From NCBI GenBank assembly GCA_002427845.1, contig DIYZ01000086.1, positions 1-11,727 of the forward strand: a stretch of 11,727 nt of DNA, in the 5' to 3' direction. This DNA comes from Chloracidobacterium sp. UBA6041 (GTDB lineage: Bacteria; Acidobacteriota; Blastocatellia; Pyrinomonadales; Pyrinomonadaceae). Within the stretch, counting starts at the first letter, position 1; each line of letters begins with the position of its first letter. Of the stretch, positions 1 through 6,577 are shown piece after piece. The notes beneath the pieces are model-generated. The model ran no database searches, was not told the origin of the DNA, and saw only the letters and a list, made by a program, of their open reading frames with translations. The translations under genes and the position numbers were made by a program.

Positions 1-480
1 GGCGCTAAACGCGATCGTTCACTACCACCCGAGGCTCATCCACTCGCTGATCTAACCATCTGGGCCGCCTTACTCATTCGCCAGGTCAACCCAGCCACAA
101 TCGTTATTGAAGAAGCCCCGGACTATCTCACGAGCGGCGCCGGCTTCATGCTTCGACTTTTTCTCGAGCGCGCAGGTTACTTCGTCCACGCAGCAGTTCT
201 CGACCCAACCCTGTACGGTGAGTTAACAGGTAGAAAACGAACTGTGATGGTGGCCACATCAAAACCAGGATTCCAATGGCCCACTACCACTCCTTGCACA
301 AAAACGTTCGGAGATATCGCAGACCCGCCTGACCTCGTTGAAAACCAATACTTCACAGCTGACGAAAAACCCTGGCTTGTAAACCACTGGAATGAACAAA
401 CCCGTAAAGGAAACGGTTTTGCCCCTCCTCAACTCACGGATCACAGCACCAAAGTTCCAGTCATCCGAAAAAGATATCTA
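1..480 (+). pseudogene. C5-cytosine DNA methyltransferase, 5' part (interrupted by transposon)
   Basis: The frame is open from the first base of the window, so the N-terminus, including the motif IV Pro-Cys catalytic loop, lies upstream. What is visible fits motifs VI to VIII of a C5-cytosine methyltransferase: a helix leading to VNPATIVIEEAPDYL, where EEA stands in place of the usual ENV and the conserved Glu is kept; then GFMLRLFLERAGYFV; then LYGELTGRKRTVMVA, matching the YG.....R.R..V segment. GNGFAPPQLTDHSTKVPVIR resembles the target-recognition region of phage- and plasmid-type members of this family. Homology stops at VIRKRYL, exactly where the mobile element begins at 481; translation then runs 30 codons into the element to a stop at 568-570. 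The missing C-terminus lies at 6251-6577. The enzyme would methylate cytosine C5; the interrupted copy is probably inactive. Family assignment is from motif recognition. Confidence 0.82.
476..480. repeat. Target-site duplication ATCTA, left copy
   Basis: ATCTA lies directly before the TGT that opens the element. The same five bases follow the closing ACA at 6246-6250. Five-base duplications are typical of the Tn7, Mu, Tn5053 and Tn552 group of DDE transposases. Codon CTA (478-480) is the last intact methyltransferase codon. Confidence 0.85.
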
Positions 481-515
481 TGTGACTTAAGTCAATTGTT
501 TGCCGCGAGAGGAAG
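481..515 (+). repeat. Left terminal inverted repeat of the element
   Basis: It starts TGTGACTTAAGTCA; bases 483-494 (TGACTTAAGTCA) form a perfect 12-bp palindrome. TTGCCGC at 500-506 and GGAAG at 511-515 match the right terminus read on the minus strand. About two thirds of the positions agree over 35 bp, counted by eye. Confidence 0.75.
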
Positions 516-533
516 CAAAAGATTGCCGCAAGA
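511..533 (+). repeat. Left-end subterminal repeat 2
   Basis: GGAAGCAAAAGATTGCCGCA resembles the other left-end units: GGAAG, an A-rich step, then TTGCCG at 523-528. It is a probable transposase-binding site. The first unit is within the terminal repeat (TTGCCG at 500-505). Confidence 0.6.
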
Positions 534-585
534 TGTGAAAAATGCGCGCCTTTTTGATATCTCAACTTGAACGCAAAAGCGCAAA

Positions 586-610
586 TGGAAGCAAGCGTTT
601 GCCGAAAGTG
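586..610 (+). repeat. Left-end subterminal repeat 3
   Basis: TGGAAGCAAGCG followed by TTTGCCGAAAGTG. It shares GGAAG, AAG and TTGCCGAAAGT with the unit at 615-640, which follows 4 bases later. Confidence 0.65.
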
Positions 611-614
611 CAAA

Positions 615-640
615 TTGGAAGTTAAGCCTTGCCGAAAGTT
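615..640 (+). repeat. Left-end subterminal repeat 4
   Basis: TTGGAAGTTAAGCC followed by TTGCCGAAAGTT. This unit is closest to the right-end consensus TTGGAACCATAAG..TTGCCG and so links the two ends of the element. Confidence 0.65.
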
Positions 641-768
641 CAAAGGGATTGTCGACGTCACGGGTCTGGGCACGTCACGAGCGTATGCGCCTAAATAGTC
701 CCATCGATCGAGGGGTGCTTCATCCATCGGGGCGGGACGCCGCGCGCAGGGTAATCGTCGAGCGATCC

Positions 769-1345
769 CTACGAGGCAAGCGCAGTGCGTAGCTGTTCGT
801 CGGTGATCTTGCCGCCGCTCAAAAGAAGCGCTGCGGTTTGGCCCGTGTGCGCCTTTTCAACATAAAGATCAATTGCTTGAAGCATTACATTTTCACTCAC
901 CAGCACAAAGTCATCAAAGTGCTGCCACAGGATGCGCTGTGTCAGCTCAAAGGCGGCGCGCGTGGCGGGACCTCCCGCCGCAGTCTCCATATTGTCTTCG
1001 AGCAGTTCGCGGGCGCGACATGATTTGTAGGCCGCAGGCGCCCGCTCGGCCTGCACTCCAATGACTTCGATCATAGGGTTGAGAGTATTAGCGACCAAGC
1101 GGGACTTTCCGCCTCGGTTAGTGCCCACCCAGGGCTGGCCCTGCCGATCCGCAGCAATCGCATTGACAATCAAATGTGCCAATTCCTCAAACGGGCCGTA
1201 ATTGGTGAAGCGATAACCATCAAAGCGGCTCTGTCCCTCAAACGAGCCAGACCAGAGATAACCCTTCGCATCTTGATGAATGGTTTCACAGTGCTGTGGG
1301 CCAGTCCGTCAGGCACATCGTAGTGGCGCAGCGAAAGCAGCAACA
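769..1345 (-). pseudogene. Chimeric pseudogene: Reg_prop sensor fragment fused to threonine dehydratase C-terminus
   Basis: Read on the minus strand, 1345 to about 1112 encodes a piece of a two-component-regulator propeller: YDVPDGLAHSTV, then in another frame TIHQDAKGYLWSG, RFDGYRFTNYG and VNAIAADRQGQPWVGTNRGG, the classic Reg_prop blade pattern. One A is missing in GTGAAACC (about 1282-1289), a -1 frameshift. From about 1110 the same frame becomes the C-terminal half of a PLP-dependent threonine/serine dehydratase: LNPMIEVIGVQAERAPAAY, METAAGG, AFELTQRILWQHFDDFVLVS and LLLSGGKITDEQLRTAL. The usual EGAGAA segment is missing between KAHT and TAALLLSGG (near 838-845), an in-frame deletion of roughly 25-30 residues. 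Neither half can be a working protein. Only the dehydratase C-terminus and a few blades survive. The lesion pattern is read directly; family names are from recalled motifs. Confidence 0.75.
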
Positions 1346-1360
1346 GACAGAAATGTCTGT
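1343..1360. other. Perfect hairpin with GAAA loop
   Basis: ACAGACA, loop GAAA, TGTCTGT: a perfect 7-bp stem closed by a GNRA-type tetraloop, between the chimeric pseudogene and the kinase gene. No T-tract follows on the plus strand, so it is not an obvious terminator. It could be an operator or RNA element. Otherwise bases 1361-1466 show only a possible -10 hexamer (TAGAAT, 1393-1398) without a good -35. Confidence 0.35.
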
Positions 1361-1466
1361 CATACTAAGTGGCCGTTGATGATCAAGTTCGCTAGAATGC
1401 TGCGCATCACGCAGGACGTGGATTAAGGTATCCGGACAGTCTTTCAGTCAACGAGCTTTTCTGATA

Positions 1467-4001
1467 ATGAGTTCAAGCCTTCCGCCAGGCGCTCGCTTAG
1501 GCCGGTACGAAATCCGCTCGCAAATCGGGGCGGGCGGGATGGGTGAAGTATATCTTGCGCGAGACACGAGCGAGCTGGAGCGCATCGTGGCGATTAAGCT
1601 GTTGTCCGCTGAAGTTGCTTCCGATCCGAAACGCATGCAGCGCTTTGTCCAGGAAGCGAAGACTGTATCTGCGCTCAATCATCCGAACATTCTGACCATC
1701 TACGAATTTGGGCAAGAGGGAGCCACGCGCTTTATCGCCACGGAGTATGTTGACGGCTTGACCTTGCGCGAGCACGTACGTAGTCGCCGGCTGAAACTGC
1801 ACGAGGTGCTGGACATCGCGATGCAGATTGCGGCGGCGCTTGATGCGGCGCACGAAGCACATGTCGTCCATCGCGACATCAAGCCCGACAACGTCATGAT
1901 TCGCCGGCGCGATCACATCGTGAAAGTCCTTGATTTTGGCCTGGCAAAACCGATTGAGAAGATTGTGGCGGCAGAAGCACCGCGAGTTGACTCGGAAGCA
2001 GGAACGAGACTGCTCGTGAACACCGAGCCGGGAGTCGTGATGGGCACGGTGAGCTATATGTCGCCGGAACAGTCTCAGGGCTCAGCGCGAGCGGACCATC
2101 GCACCGACATCTGGAGTTTGGGCACAGTGCTCTATGAAATGATCGCGGGGCGCGTGCCCTTCGAAGGCAAAGACGTGCACCGGCAAATCATCGCGATTCA
2201 AGAGCAAGCGCCATTGCCGCTGGCGCGATACGCGGAAGGCGTGCCTGAACGTTTGGAAGAGATCGTGGCGAAGACGCTGGCGAAAGATCCGGACGAGCGT
2301 TATCAAACAGCGAAAGACCTGTTGATCGATTTGCGGAACCTGAAACGCAAGCTGGAGGTTGACGCTGAGATTGACCGCACAGTGCCGCCTGAGATGCGCA
2401 CGCTCGCGTCAACAAGCAGCGGCCAGAGTGCGCTGGCAACGGCATCCGGCGCTACGGCAGCGACGGCACAGCCTAGCGCCTCGCACCCACCTTCCAGCGC
2501 TGAGTACATCGTCACGGGAATCAAACAGCACAAGCTCGCGGCAGTGATCGCCATTGTCGTGCTGGCTCTTGGCATCGTTGGTCTTGCGGCTTATCTGCAC
2601 GCGCGCAGCACGGAGGTCGCCATTGACTCCATCGCCGTTCTGCCGTTTGTCAACCAGAATCGCGATCCCGAGACTGAATATCTTTCCGATGGCTTGACTG
2701 AAAGCATCATCAACAGCCTGACGCAGCTACCCTCCTTGCGCGTGAGCCCGCGCAGCACAGTCTTCCAGTACAAAGGAAAGGATACCGACCCGATGAGAGT
2801 GGGGCATGACCTGGGTGTGCGTGCCGTCTTGACGGGCCGGCTGCTGCAACGCGGCGACAATCTGATGGTCAGTGCAGAATTGTTGGACGTGCGTGATAAC
2901 AGGCAGATCTGGGGCGAGCAGTACAATCGCAAAGTCGCCGACGCGCTCGCCGTGCAGCAAGAGATCTCGCGCGAGATATCCGAGCGGCTGCGTACGAAGC
3001 TGAGCAGTGAAGAACAAAGGCAGTTGACCAGGCGCGACACGAGTAATCCGGAAGCTTACGGGTTCTATTTGAAGGGTCGTTATTACTGGAACAAGCGGAC
3101 TGCAGACAACATTAGGAAAGCGATCGAGCAGTTTCAGCAGGCCGCCGACAAAGATCCGAATTACGCTCTCCCGTATGTGGGACTCGCTGATTGTTACTCA
3201 ATACTGGAAGTATACCTCGGCACTCCCGCCAGCGAGACCTTACCGAAAGCCAAAGCCTTCGCCGAGCGCGCTCTCCAGCTCGATAATTCGCTGGCGGAAG
3301 CCCACGCCTCATTGGGGTACACCTATGATGGACTCTGGCAATGGGAAAACGCTGAGGAAGAATTCAAACGCGCGCTAAGGTTAAACCCGAGTTATCCGAC
3401 GGCACATCACTGGTATGGCCTCTTACTTCTTGATAAGGGACAATTTGGCGAGGCGTTAACAGAGGCGAGGCGCGCACAAGAGCTCGATCCCCTCTCCCTC
3501 GTTATCGGCCAAAATGTCGCGCAAGCTTATCTCGCGCGGGCCGACGTAAATTCATCAATCGAACAAGCCAGGAAAGTCATCGATCTGGATCCGCGCTATT
3601 CGAGAGGACATTCGCAACTGGGTTTGGCATATCTCAAACAGGGGAATTATTCAGAGGCAATCGTGGAGCTTCAGAAAGCAGTTGACCTGCCGTCTGAAAG
3701 AGATCGTTTCTCCTCTGCCAGCCTTGGGTACGCTTACGGAGTAACAGGAAGGCGCGCCGAAGCGTTGGCCATTCTCAAAGAGCTGGAAGCTAAGTATGAA
3801 AGGCACGAAGTGCTCGGCCAAGACCTCGCTGCCGTCTACGCGGGCCTGGGAGATAAGGACCAGGCTTTCGCCTGGCTCGAAAAGGACTTTCAGGCTCGCA
3901 GTGGTTTGTTGGCAAGAACCAGATGGCAGTTACCCTTCGAGTCGCTTCGCAGCGACCCGCGATTCGCTGACTTGCTGCGGCGGATGGGACTGAAGCCGTA
4001 G
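1467..4001 (+). CDS. Transmembrane Ser/Thr protein kinase with TolB-like and TPR domains
   Basis: 844 residues, intact. The PknB-type kinase domain (about 14-295) has all key residues: Gly loop IGAGGMGEVY (20-29), VAIK with Lys44, HRDIKPDN (135-142, catalytic Asp137), DFG (156-158) and GTVSYMSPEQ (193-202). A Ser/Ala/Thr-rich linker leads to one membrane helix (about 357-377). A TolB N-terminal-like domain follows (about 383-515: IAVLPFVNQNRDPETEYLSD, VLTGRLLQRGD, QIWGEQYNRK), then TPR repeats to about 790 and the end module DPRFADLLRRMG. By analogy with PknB receptors the kinase would be cytoplasmic and the TolB/TPR part extracytoplasmic, probably a protein-binding sensor; ligand and substrates are unknown. 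The ATG start precedes the conserved RLGRYEI kinase start; no clear ribosome-binding site is seen. The next gene (4181) is a co-oriented paralogue of the C-terminal two thirds. Domain order of this kind is common in Acidobacteriota. Confidence 0.93.
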   Translation: MSSSLPPGARLGRYEIRSQIGAGGMGEVYLARDTSELERIVAIKLLSAEVASDPKRMQRFVQEAKTVSALNHPNILTIYEFGQEGATRFIATEYVDGLTLREHVRSRRLKLHEVLDIAMQIAAALDAAHEAHVVHRDIKPDNVMIRRRDHIVKVLDFGLAKPIEKIVAAEAPRVDSEAGTRLLVNTEPGVVMGTVSYMSPEQSQGSARADHRTDIWSLGTVLYEMIAGRVPFEGKDVHRQIIAIQEQAPLPLARYAEGVPERLEEIVAKTLAKDPDERYQTAKDLLIDLRNLKRKLEVDAEIDRTVPPEMRTLASTSSGQSALATASGATAATAQPSASHPPSSAEYIVTGIKQHKLAAVIAIVVLALGIVGLAAYLHARSTEVAIDSIAVLPFVNQNRDPETEYLSDGLTESIINSLTQLPSLRVSPRSTVFQYKGKDTDPMRVGHDLGVRAVLTGRLLQRGDNLMVSAELLDVRDNRQIWGEQYNRKVADALAVQQEISREISERLRTKLSSEEQRQLTRRDTSNPEAYGFYLKGRYYWNKRTADNIRKAIEQFQQAADKDPNYALPYVGLADCYSILEVYLGTPASETLPKAKAFAERALQLDNSLAEAHASLGYTYDGLWQWENAEEEFKRALRLNPSYPTAHHWYGLLLLDKGQFGEALTEARRAQELDPLSLVIGQNVAQAYLARADVNSSIEQARKVIDLDPRYSRGHSQLGLAYLKQGNYSEAIVELQKAVDLPSERDRFSSASLGYAYGVTGRRAEALAILKELEAKYERHEVLGQDLAAVYAGLGDKDQAFAWLEKDFQARSGLLARTRWQLPFESLRSDPRFADLLRRMGLKP

Positions 4002-4162
4002 CCCAAACTGCGTAGCGCAAACTGTTAGTTTGCGTGGCTGACGTTAACAGGGCGTCTAGTGGAACGGCACAAGACGGAAAGCGGTCCGGTTGCAGTCAAC
4101 GCGTACAAATTGGACGGACGCGAACTAACAGTTTGCGCGACGGTGCGCTACAGTGCGCTACG
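3997..4162. repeat. REP-like doublet (two inverted palindromes)
   Basis: Left side: CGTAGCCCAAACTG (3997-4010) and CGTAGCGCAAACTG (4011-4024) in tandem, the latter running into the hairpin CGCAAACT-GTT-AGTTTGCG (4016-4034). Right side: the same palindrome in reverse orientation, CGCGAACT-AAC-AGTTTGCG (4119-4137), followed by tandem GTGCGCTAC units (4143-4151, 4153-4161). The inverted arrangement of two REP-like hairpins about 85 bp apart resembles a BIME. The first unit covers the kinase stop codon (TAG, 3999-4001). It fills the 179-bp gap between the two paralogous genes and could influence mRNA stability or read-through. REP elements are usually spread by RAYT transposases; none is seen here. 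Confidence 0.7.
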
Positions 4163-4180
4163 GCGAATTGAAATGACATC

Positions 4181-5941
4181 GTGAAACATTGCCCCACATG
4201 TCGAGAAACTTACACGGACGAGACGCTCAAGTTCTGTCGCGTTGATGGCGCGCTGCTTATCGACGACCTGTCTCTGACTGATGAGTCTTCAGCGACGCGG
4301 ATTCTTCCGGGTTCACAAACGGGCGAGGCACAAGCTCTCCACACTGACACAGGACAATCACAAGGCACTACTTCAGCGCTCGATGCAGGAAAGATTTTGA
4401 AAGCTCCAGCCGGGGAACTCAAAGAAGCACGTCCGACATTGAGCGCCGGGCACGTTCTCGACGGAATCAAACAGCACAAGCTCGCCGCGTTGATTTCGCT
4501 GCTTGTGATCGCCGCCGGCATTGTCGGCGTCAGCGTTTACCTTCGCGCGCGGAACAGCGAAGTTGCCATTGAATCTATTGCTGTCTTGCCGTTCGTCAAC
4601 CAGAACAACGATCCGAATACGGATTACCTCTCAGACGGAATTCCCGAAAGCATCATCAACAGCCTCTCACAATTACCGAATCTCAAGGTGATGTCGCGCA
4701 ACTCAGTATTCCATTACAAGGGAAAAGATATCGACGCACAGGCGGTTGCAAAAGAGTTGAAGGTGCAAGCGGTGCTCACGGGCAGGGTCGTGCAACGTGG
4801 TGATGCTCTTTCGATCAATGTCGAGCTTATCAACGTGCAAGACAATAGCCAGATCTGGGGTCAGCAGTACAACCGCAAACTCGCCGACGTGTTCGCGGTC
4901 CAGGAAGAGATGGCGAAAGAGATTTCCGAGAAGCTGCGCTTGAAGCTGACCGGCGCCGAGCGACAGCAGCTTGCGAAGCGGCCCACGGAGAACCTCAAAG
5001 CTTTCCAGTACTACATGCAGGGACGGTCGTATGCCCAACGTCGCACCCGCGAGGATTCGCTGACGGCCATTCGCTATTGCGAGAAGGCGATTGAAGAAGA
5101 TCCAAATTATGCACTCGCCTACGCTGGCTTAACTGACGCCTATACAACACTTGGAGCGTACGGCTACATTGCGCCCATTGAAGGCCGACGCAAAGCGGAA
5201 GAGGCCGCGCACAAAGCTCTCGCGCTCGATGATAACCTGGCCGAAGCGCACGCGGCCCTTGGTCAAGGCTACATCGCATTCGCACCGTCCAATTTCTCGC
5301 TGGGTGATGGTGAACTGCGGCGTGCAATCGAAATCAGCCCGAGTTTAGCCTTAGCCCATTTCTATTTGGGAATTTCACTCGTGCGACAAGGGCGTCTCGA
5401 TGAAGGCTTAGAGGCATTACGGAAAGCTCGCGAATTCGATCCGCTCTCCTCAATCATGGCACGGGCAGTGGCCCTTCCTTATTACCTCAAGCGAGATTAT
5501 GGGCGAGCACTTGAGCTGCTGCGGCAGGCCAATGAACTAGGGCCGGCTTTGAGCACCACCTTTGAAGTAGGAATTTACGTTCAAAACCGGTTATTCAACG
5601 ACACGTTCGCGGAATTGGAAAAGGCCAAACGGGAGAGAAAAAATGATTCGATTTTGATTTACGATACAGGGGTGATCTACGCGGCGCAGGGGAAGCGGGC
5701 GGAAGCACTCCAGAGCATCAAGGATCTGGAGGAGATGTCAGGGGAGAGCCTGAGCCAGGCTCACTACATTGCCAAGATCTATGCGGTCTTGAACGAGAAG
5801 GAGATGGCGTTTTCATGGCTGGAACGTGGGTTGGCAACGGGAGCGGTCGGGTTCTTTTATAAAGATGAGCCGGTGTGGGATTCAATCCGCAACGACCCGC
5901 GCTTCGCCGACCTGCTGCGGCGAATGGGCATTCCGTCGTAA
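4181..5941 (+). CDS. Zinc-ribbon, TolB-like, TPR membrane protein (kinase-less paralogue)
   Basis: 586 residues, starting at GTG; an in-frame TGA at 4169-4171 makes this the first possible start, and MKHCPTCRETYTDETLKFC is a typical N-terminus for this type. Cys4, Cys7 and Cys19 with Asp22 in FCRVDG form a small zinc-ribbon-like module, the fourth ligand replaced by Asp. A low-complexity linker follows, then GIKQHKLAA and a membrane helix (about 101-121), a TolB N-terminal-like domain (about 127-260: IAVLPFVNQNNDPNTDYLSD, VLTGRVVQRGD, QIWGQQYNRK), TPR repeats, and the end DPRFADLLRRMGIPS. From GIKQHK onward it is clearly homologous to the upstream kinase (residue 95 here, 351 there), so the two differ by exchange of the cytoplasmic head. 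It could heteromerise with the kinase or act without phosphorylation; that is inference. No strong ribosome-binding site is visible. Confidence 0.9.
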   Translation: MKHCPTCRETYTDETLKFCRVDGALLIDDLSLTDESSATRILPGSQTGEAQALHTDTGQSQGTTSALDAGKILKAPAGELKEARPTLSAGHVLDGIKQHKLAALISLLVIAAGIVGVSVYLRARNSEVAIESIAVLPFVNQNNDPNTDYLSDGIPESIINSLSQLPNLKVMSRNSVFHYKGKDIDAQAVAKELKVQAVLTGRVVQRGDALSINVELINVQDNSQIWGQQYNRKLADVFAVQEEMAKEISEKLRLKLTGAERQQLAKRPTENLKAFQYYMQGRSYAQRRTREDSLTAIRYCEKAIEEDPNYALAYAGLTDAYTTLGAYGYIAPIEGRRKAEEAAHKALALDDNLAEAHAALGQGYIAFAPSNFSLGDGELRRAIEISPSLALAHFYLGISLVRQGRLDEGLEALRKAREFDPLSSIMARAVALPYYLKRDYGRALELLRQANELGPALSTTFEVGIYVQNRLFNDTFAELEKAKRERKNDSILIYDTGVIYAAQGKRAEALQSIKDLEEMSGESLSQAHYIAKIYAVLNEKEMAFSWLERGLATGAVGFFYKDEPVWDSIRNDPRFADLLRRMGIPS

Positions 5942-6011
5942 TCCTGCCGAGAGATTAGGACAGAATGAAAGAATCTACCGGTTCTATATTCTGAGCACAA
6001 TTATTTTTGAC

Positions 6012-6161
6012 CCACCATACACTCCGTCGTGGTTTGCATTTACCCGCGCCACGGTTTTGACGTTTCCTTTAATTCCGCTGTCGTTCGCCTATGCCATTCT
6101 GCGGCATCAGGTAATCCCGGTCAGCTTAATCATTAGGCGCAGGAGATGGGTTCTGCTTTGA
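6012..6161 (+). pseudogene. Fragment of a membrane sensor (histidine kinase/phosphatase type)
   Basis: The frame ending at 6159-6161 reads PSWFAFTRATVLTFPLIPLS then FAYAILRHQVIPVSLIIRRR. This resembles the last membrane helix and the juxtamembrane FAYAI.RH.....SLIIRR stretch of large sensor histidine kinases or SpoIIE-type phosphatases common in Acidobacteriota. It has no start of its own homologous to the family and stops right after IIRRRRWVLL, where the catalytic part should begin. It is an internal gene fragment wedged between the zinc-ribbon gene and the right end repeats. It fits the other partial genes in the element. The match is from memory and the stretch is short. Confidence 0.45.
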
Positions 6162-6171
6162 TCGGCTGATC

Positions 6172-6190
6172 GGAACCATAAGTTTGCCGG
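6172..6190 (+). repeat. Right-end subterminal repeat a
   Basis: GGAACCATAAGTTTGCCGG. Its first 11 bases recur 28 bp later at 6200-6210, and on the minus strand in the terminal repeat it appears as GAACCATAAG (6237-6228). Confidence 0.65.
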
Positions 6191-6197
6191 TTCGTTA

Positions 6198-6220
6198 TTG
6201 GAACCATAAGCCTTCCGTTG
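6198..6220 (+). repeat. Right-end subterminal repeat b
   Basis: TTGGAACCATAAG followed by CCTTCCGTTG. GAACCATAAG (6201-6210) pairs perfectly with CTTATGGTTC (6228-6237), so the right tip can form a 10-bp stem with a 17-base loop. Confidence 0.65.
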
Positions 6221-6245
6221 CGGCAATCTTATGGTTCAAGTCACA
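6212..6245 (-). repeat. Right terminal inverted repeat of the element
   Basis: On the minus strand it starts TGTGACTTGAACCATAAG and continues ATTGCCGCAACGGAAG. The outer 8 bases and the TTGCCGC at positions 20-26 are the same as in the left terminus. It ends in ACA on the plus strand, followed at once by the duplicated ATCTA. Confidence 0.75.
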
Positions 6246-6250
6246 ATCTA
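6246..6250. repeat. Target-site duplication ATCTA, right copy
   Basis: Exact copy of 476-480, directly after the ACA end of the element. The next codon, AGC at 6251, is in frame with the methyltransferase part at 1-480. Confidence 0.85.
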
Positions 6251-6577
6251 AGCCAACAAGGCGATGGAGTAGTTGTGAAGCATCCCACCCGCGCAGAATG
6301 CTGGCGCTGGCTTACAGTAAACGAAATTAAAAACCTTCACGGCGTTCCACCGTCCTATTACTTGGGAGAAGAAAAGTCCAAAACCGGCGCTGGAGAAATC
6401 CTCGGTCAAGGCGTCATAGTCTCCTTTTTTCAAAAGATTATTTCTGCGGCCAGGAACTTTTATAGTAACGACCCAACACCAACCACCCTACATTTAGAAA
6501 ACTCACCCTCGTCACCAAGAGGAGACTTGCCTACACCCAGCTCGGCAATAAATCAACTTGGACTGGCTTTTACATAA
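6251..6577 (+). pseudogene. C5-cytosine DNA methyltransferase, 3' part
   Basis: This is the C-terminal portion separated from 1-480 by the transposon. It reads SQQGDGVVVKHPT, then WRWLTVNEIKNLHGVPPSYY (the motif IX-like .R.LT..E...L.G.P segment), then GEILGQGVIVSFFQKIIS, the motif X G..V.V......I helix that completes the AdoMet pocket. A tail of about 40 residues rich in Pro, Ser and Thr follows to the TAA at 6575-6577. Joined to the first part after removal of the element it gives about 268 residues of one uninterrupted frame. Alone, the frame opens from TTG at 6218 inside the element's right end, so any product would be a short non-catalytic fragment. Confidence 0.82.

Larger units (their letters stand above)
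481..6245. mobile_element. Non-autonomous TGT...ACA transposon carrying a kinase/TPR gene pair
   Basis: The segment begins TGTGACTT and ends AAGTCACA. Read inward, both ends have TGTGACTT at positions 1-8 and TTGCCGC at positions 20-26, with a GGAAG a few bases further in. It is flanked by the exact 5-bp duplication ATCTA and interrupts a C5 methyltransferase whose reading frame is restored by precise removal. Related repeats of about 25 bp occupy the terminal 160 bp on the left and 75 bp on the right, like the transposase-binding arrays of Tn7-like and IS21-like elements. No transposase, AAA+ ATPase, integrase or resolvase frame is visible inside; the content is a Ser/Thr kinase gene, its zinc-ribbon paralogue and gene fragments. 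It would need a transposase supplied in trans, or it is a deletion derivative. Boundaries are secure; family placement is inference. Confidence 0.85.

Noticed and set aside
511..640. CRISPR-like repeats
   Set aside because: Units are imperfect, unevenly spaced and differ at many positions; they match the other end of the element in inverted orientation, so they are transposon end repeats.
461..727. Minus-strand frame of 88 codons starting MDEAPLDRWDYLGA
   Set aside because: It runs through the left end repeats and into the methyltransferase gene; no recognisable domain, so treated as chance.
769..1182. Intact 137-residue gene on the minus strand
   Set aside because: The frame is a chimera of two truncated families, its start is an internal TTG, and homology extends upstream past a frameshift.
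6218..6250. TTG start of the frame leading into the methyltransferase C-terminus
   Set aside because: These codons are the transposon's right inverted repeat, not part of the original gene; the open frame arises by the insertion.
6225..6250. tRNA T-arm-like GGTTCAAGTC
   Set aside because: No acceptor or anticodon stems around it; the bases belong to the right terminal repeat.
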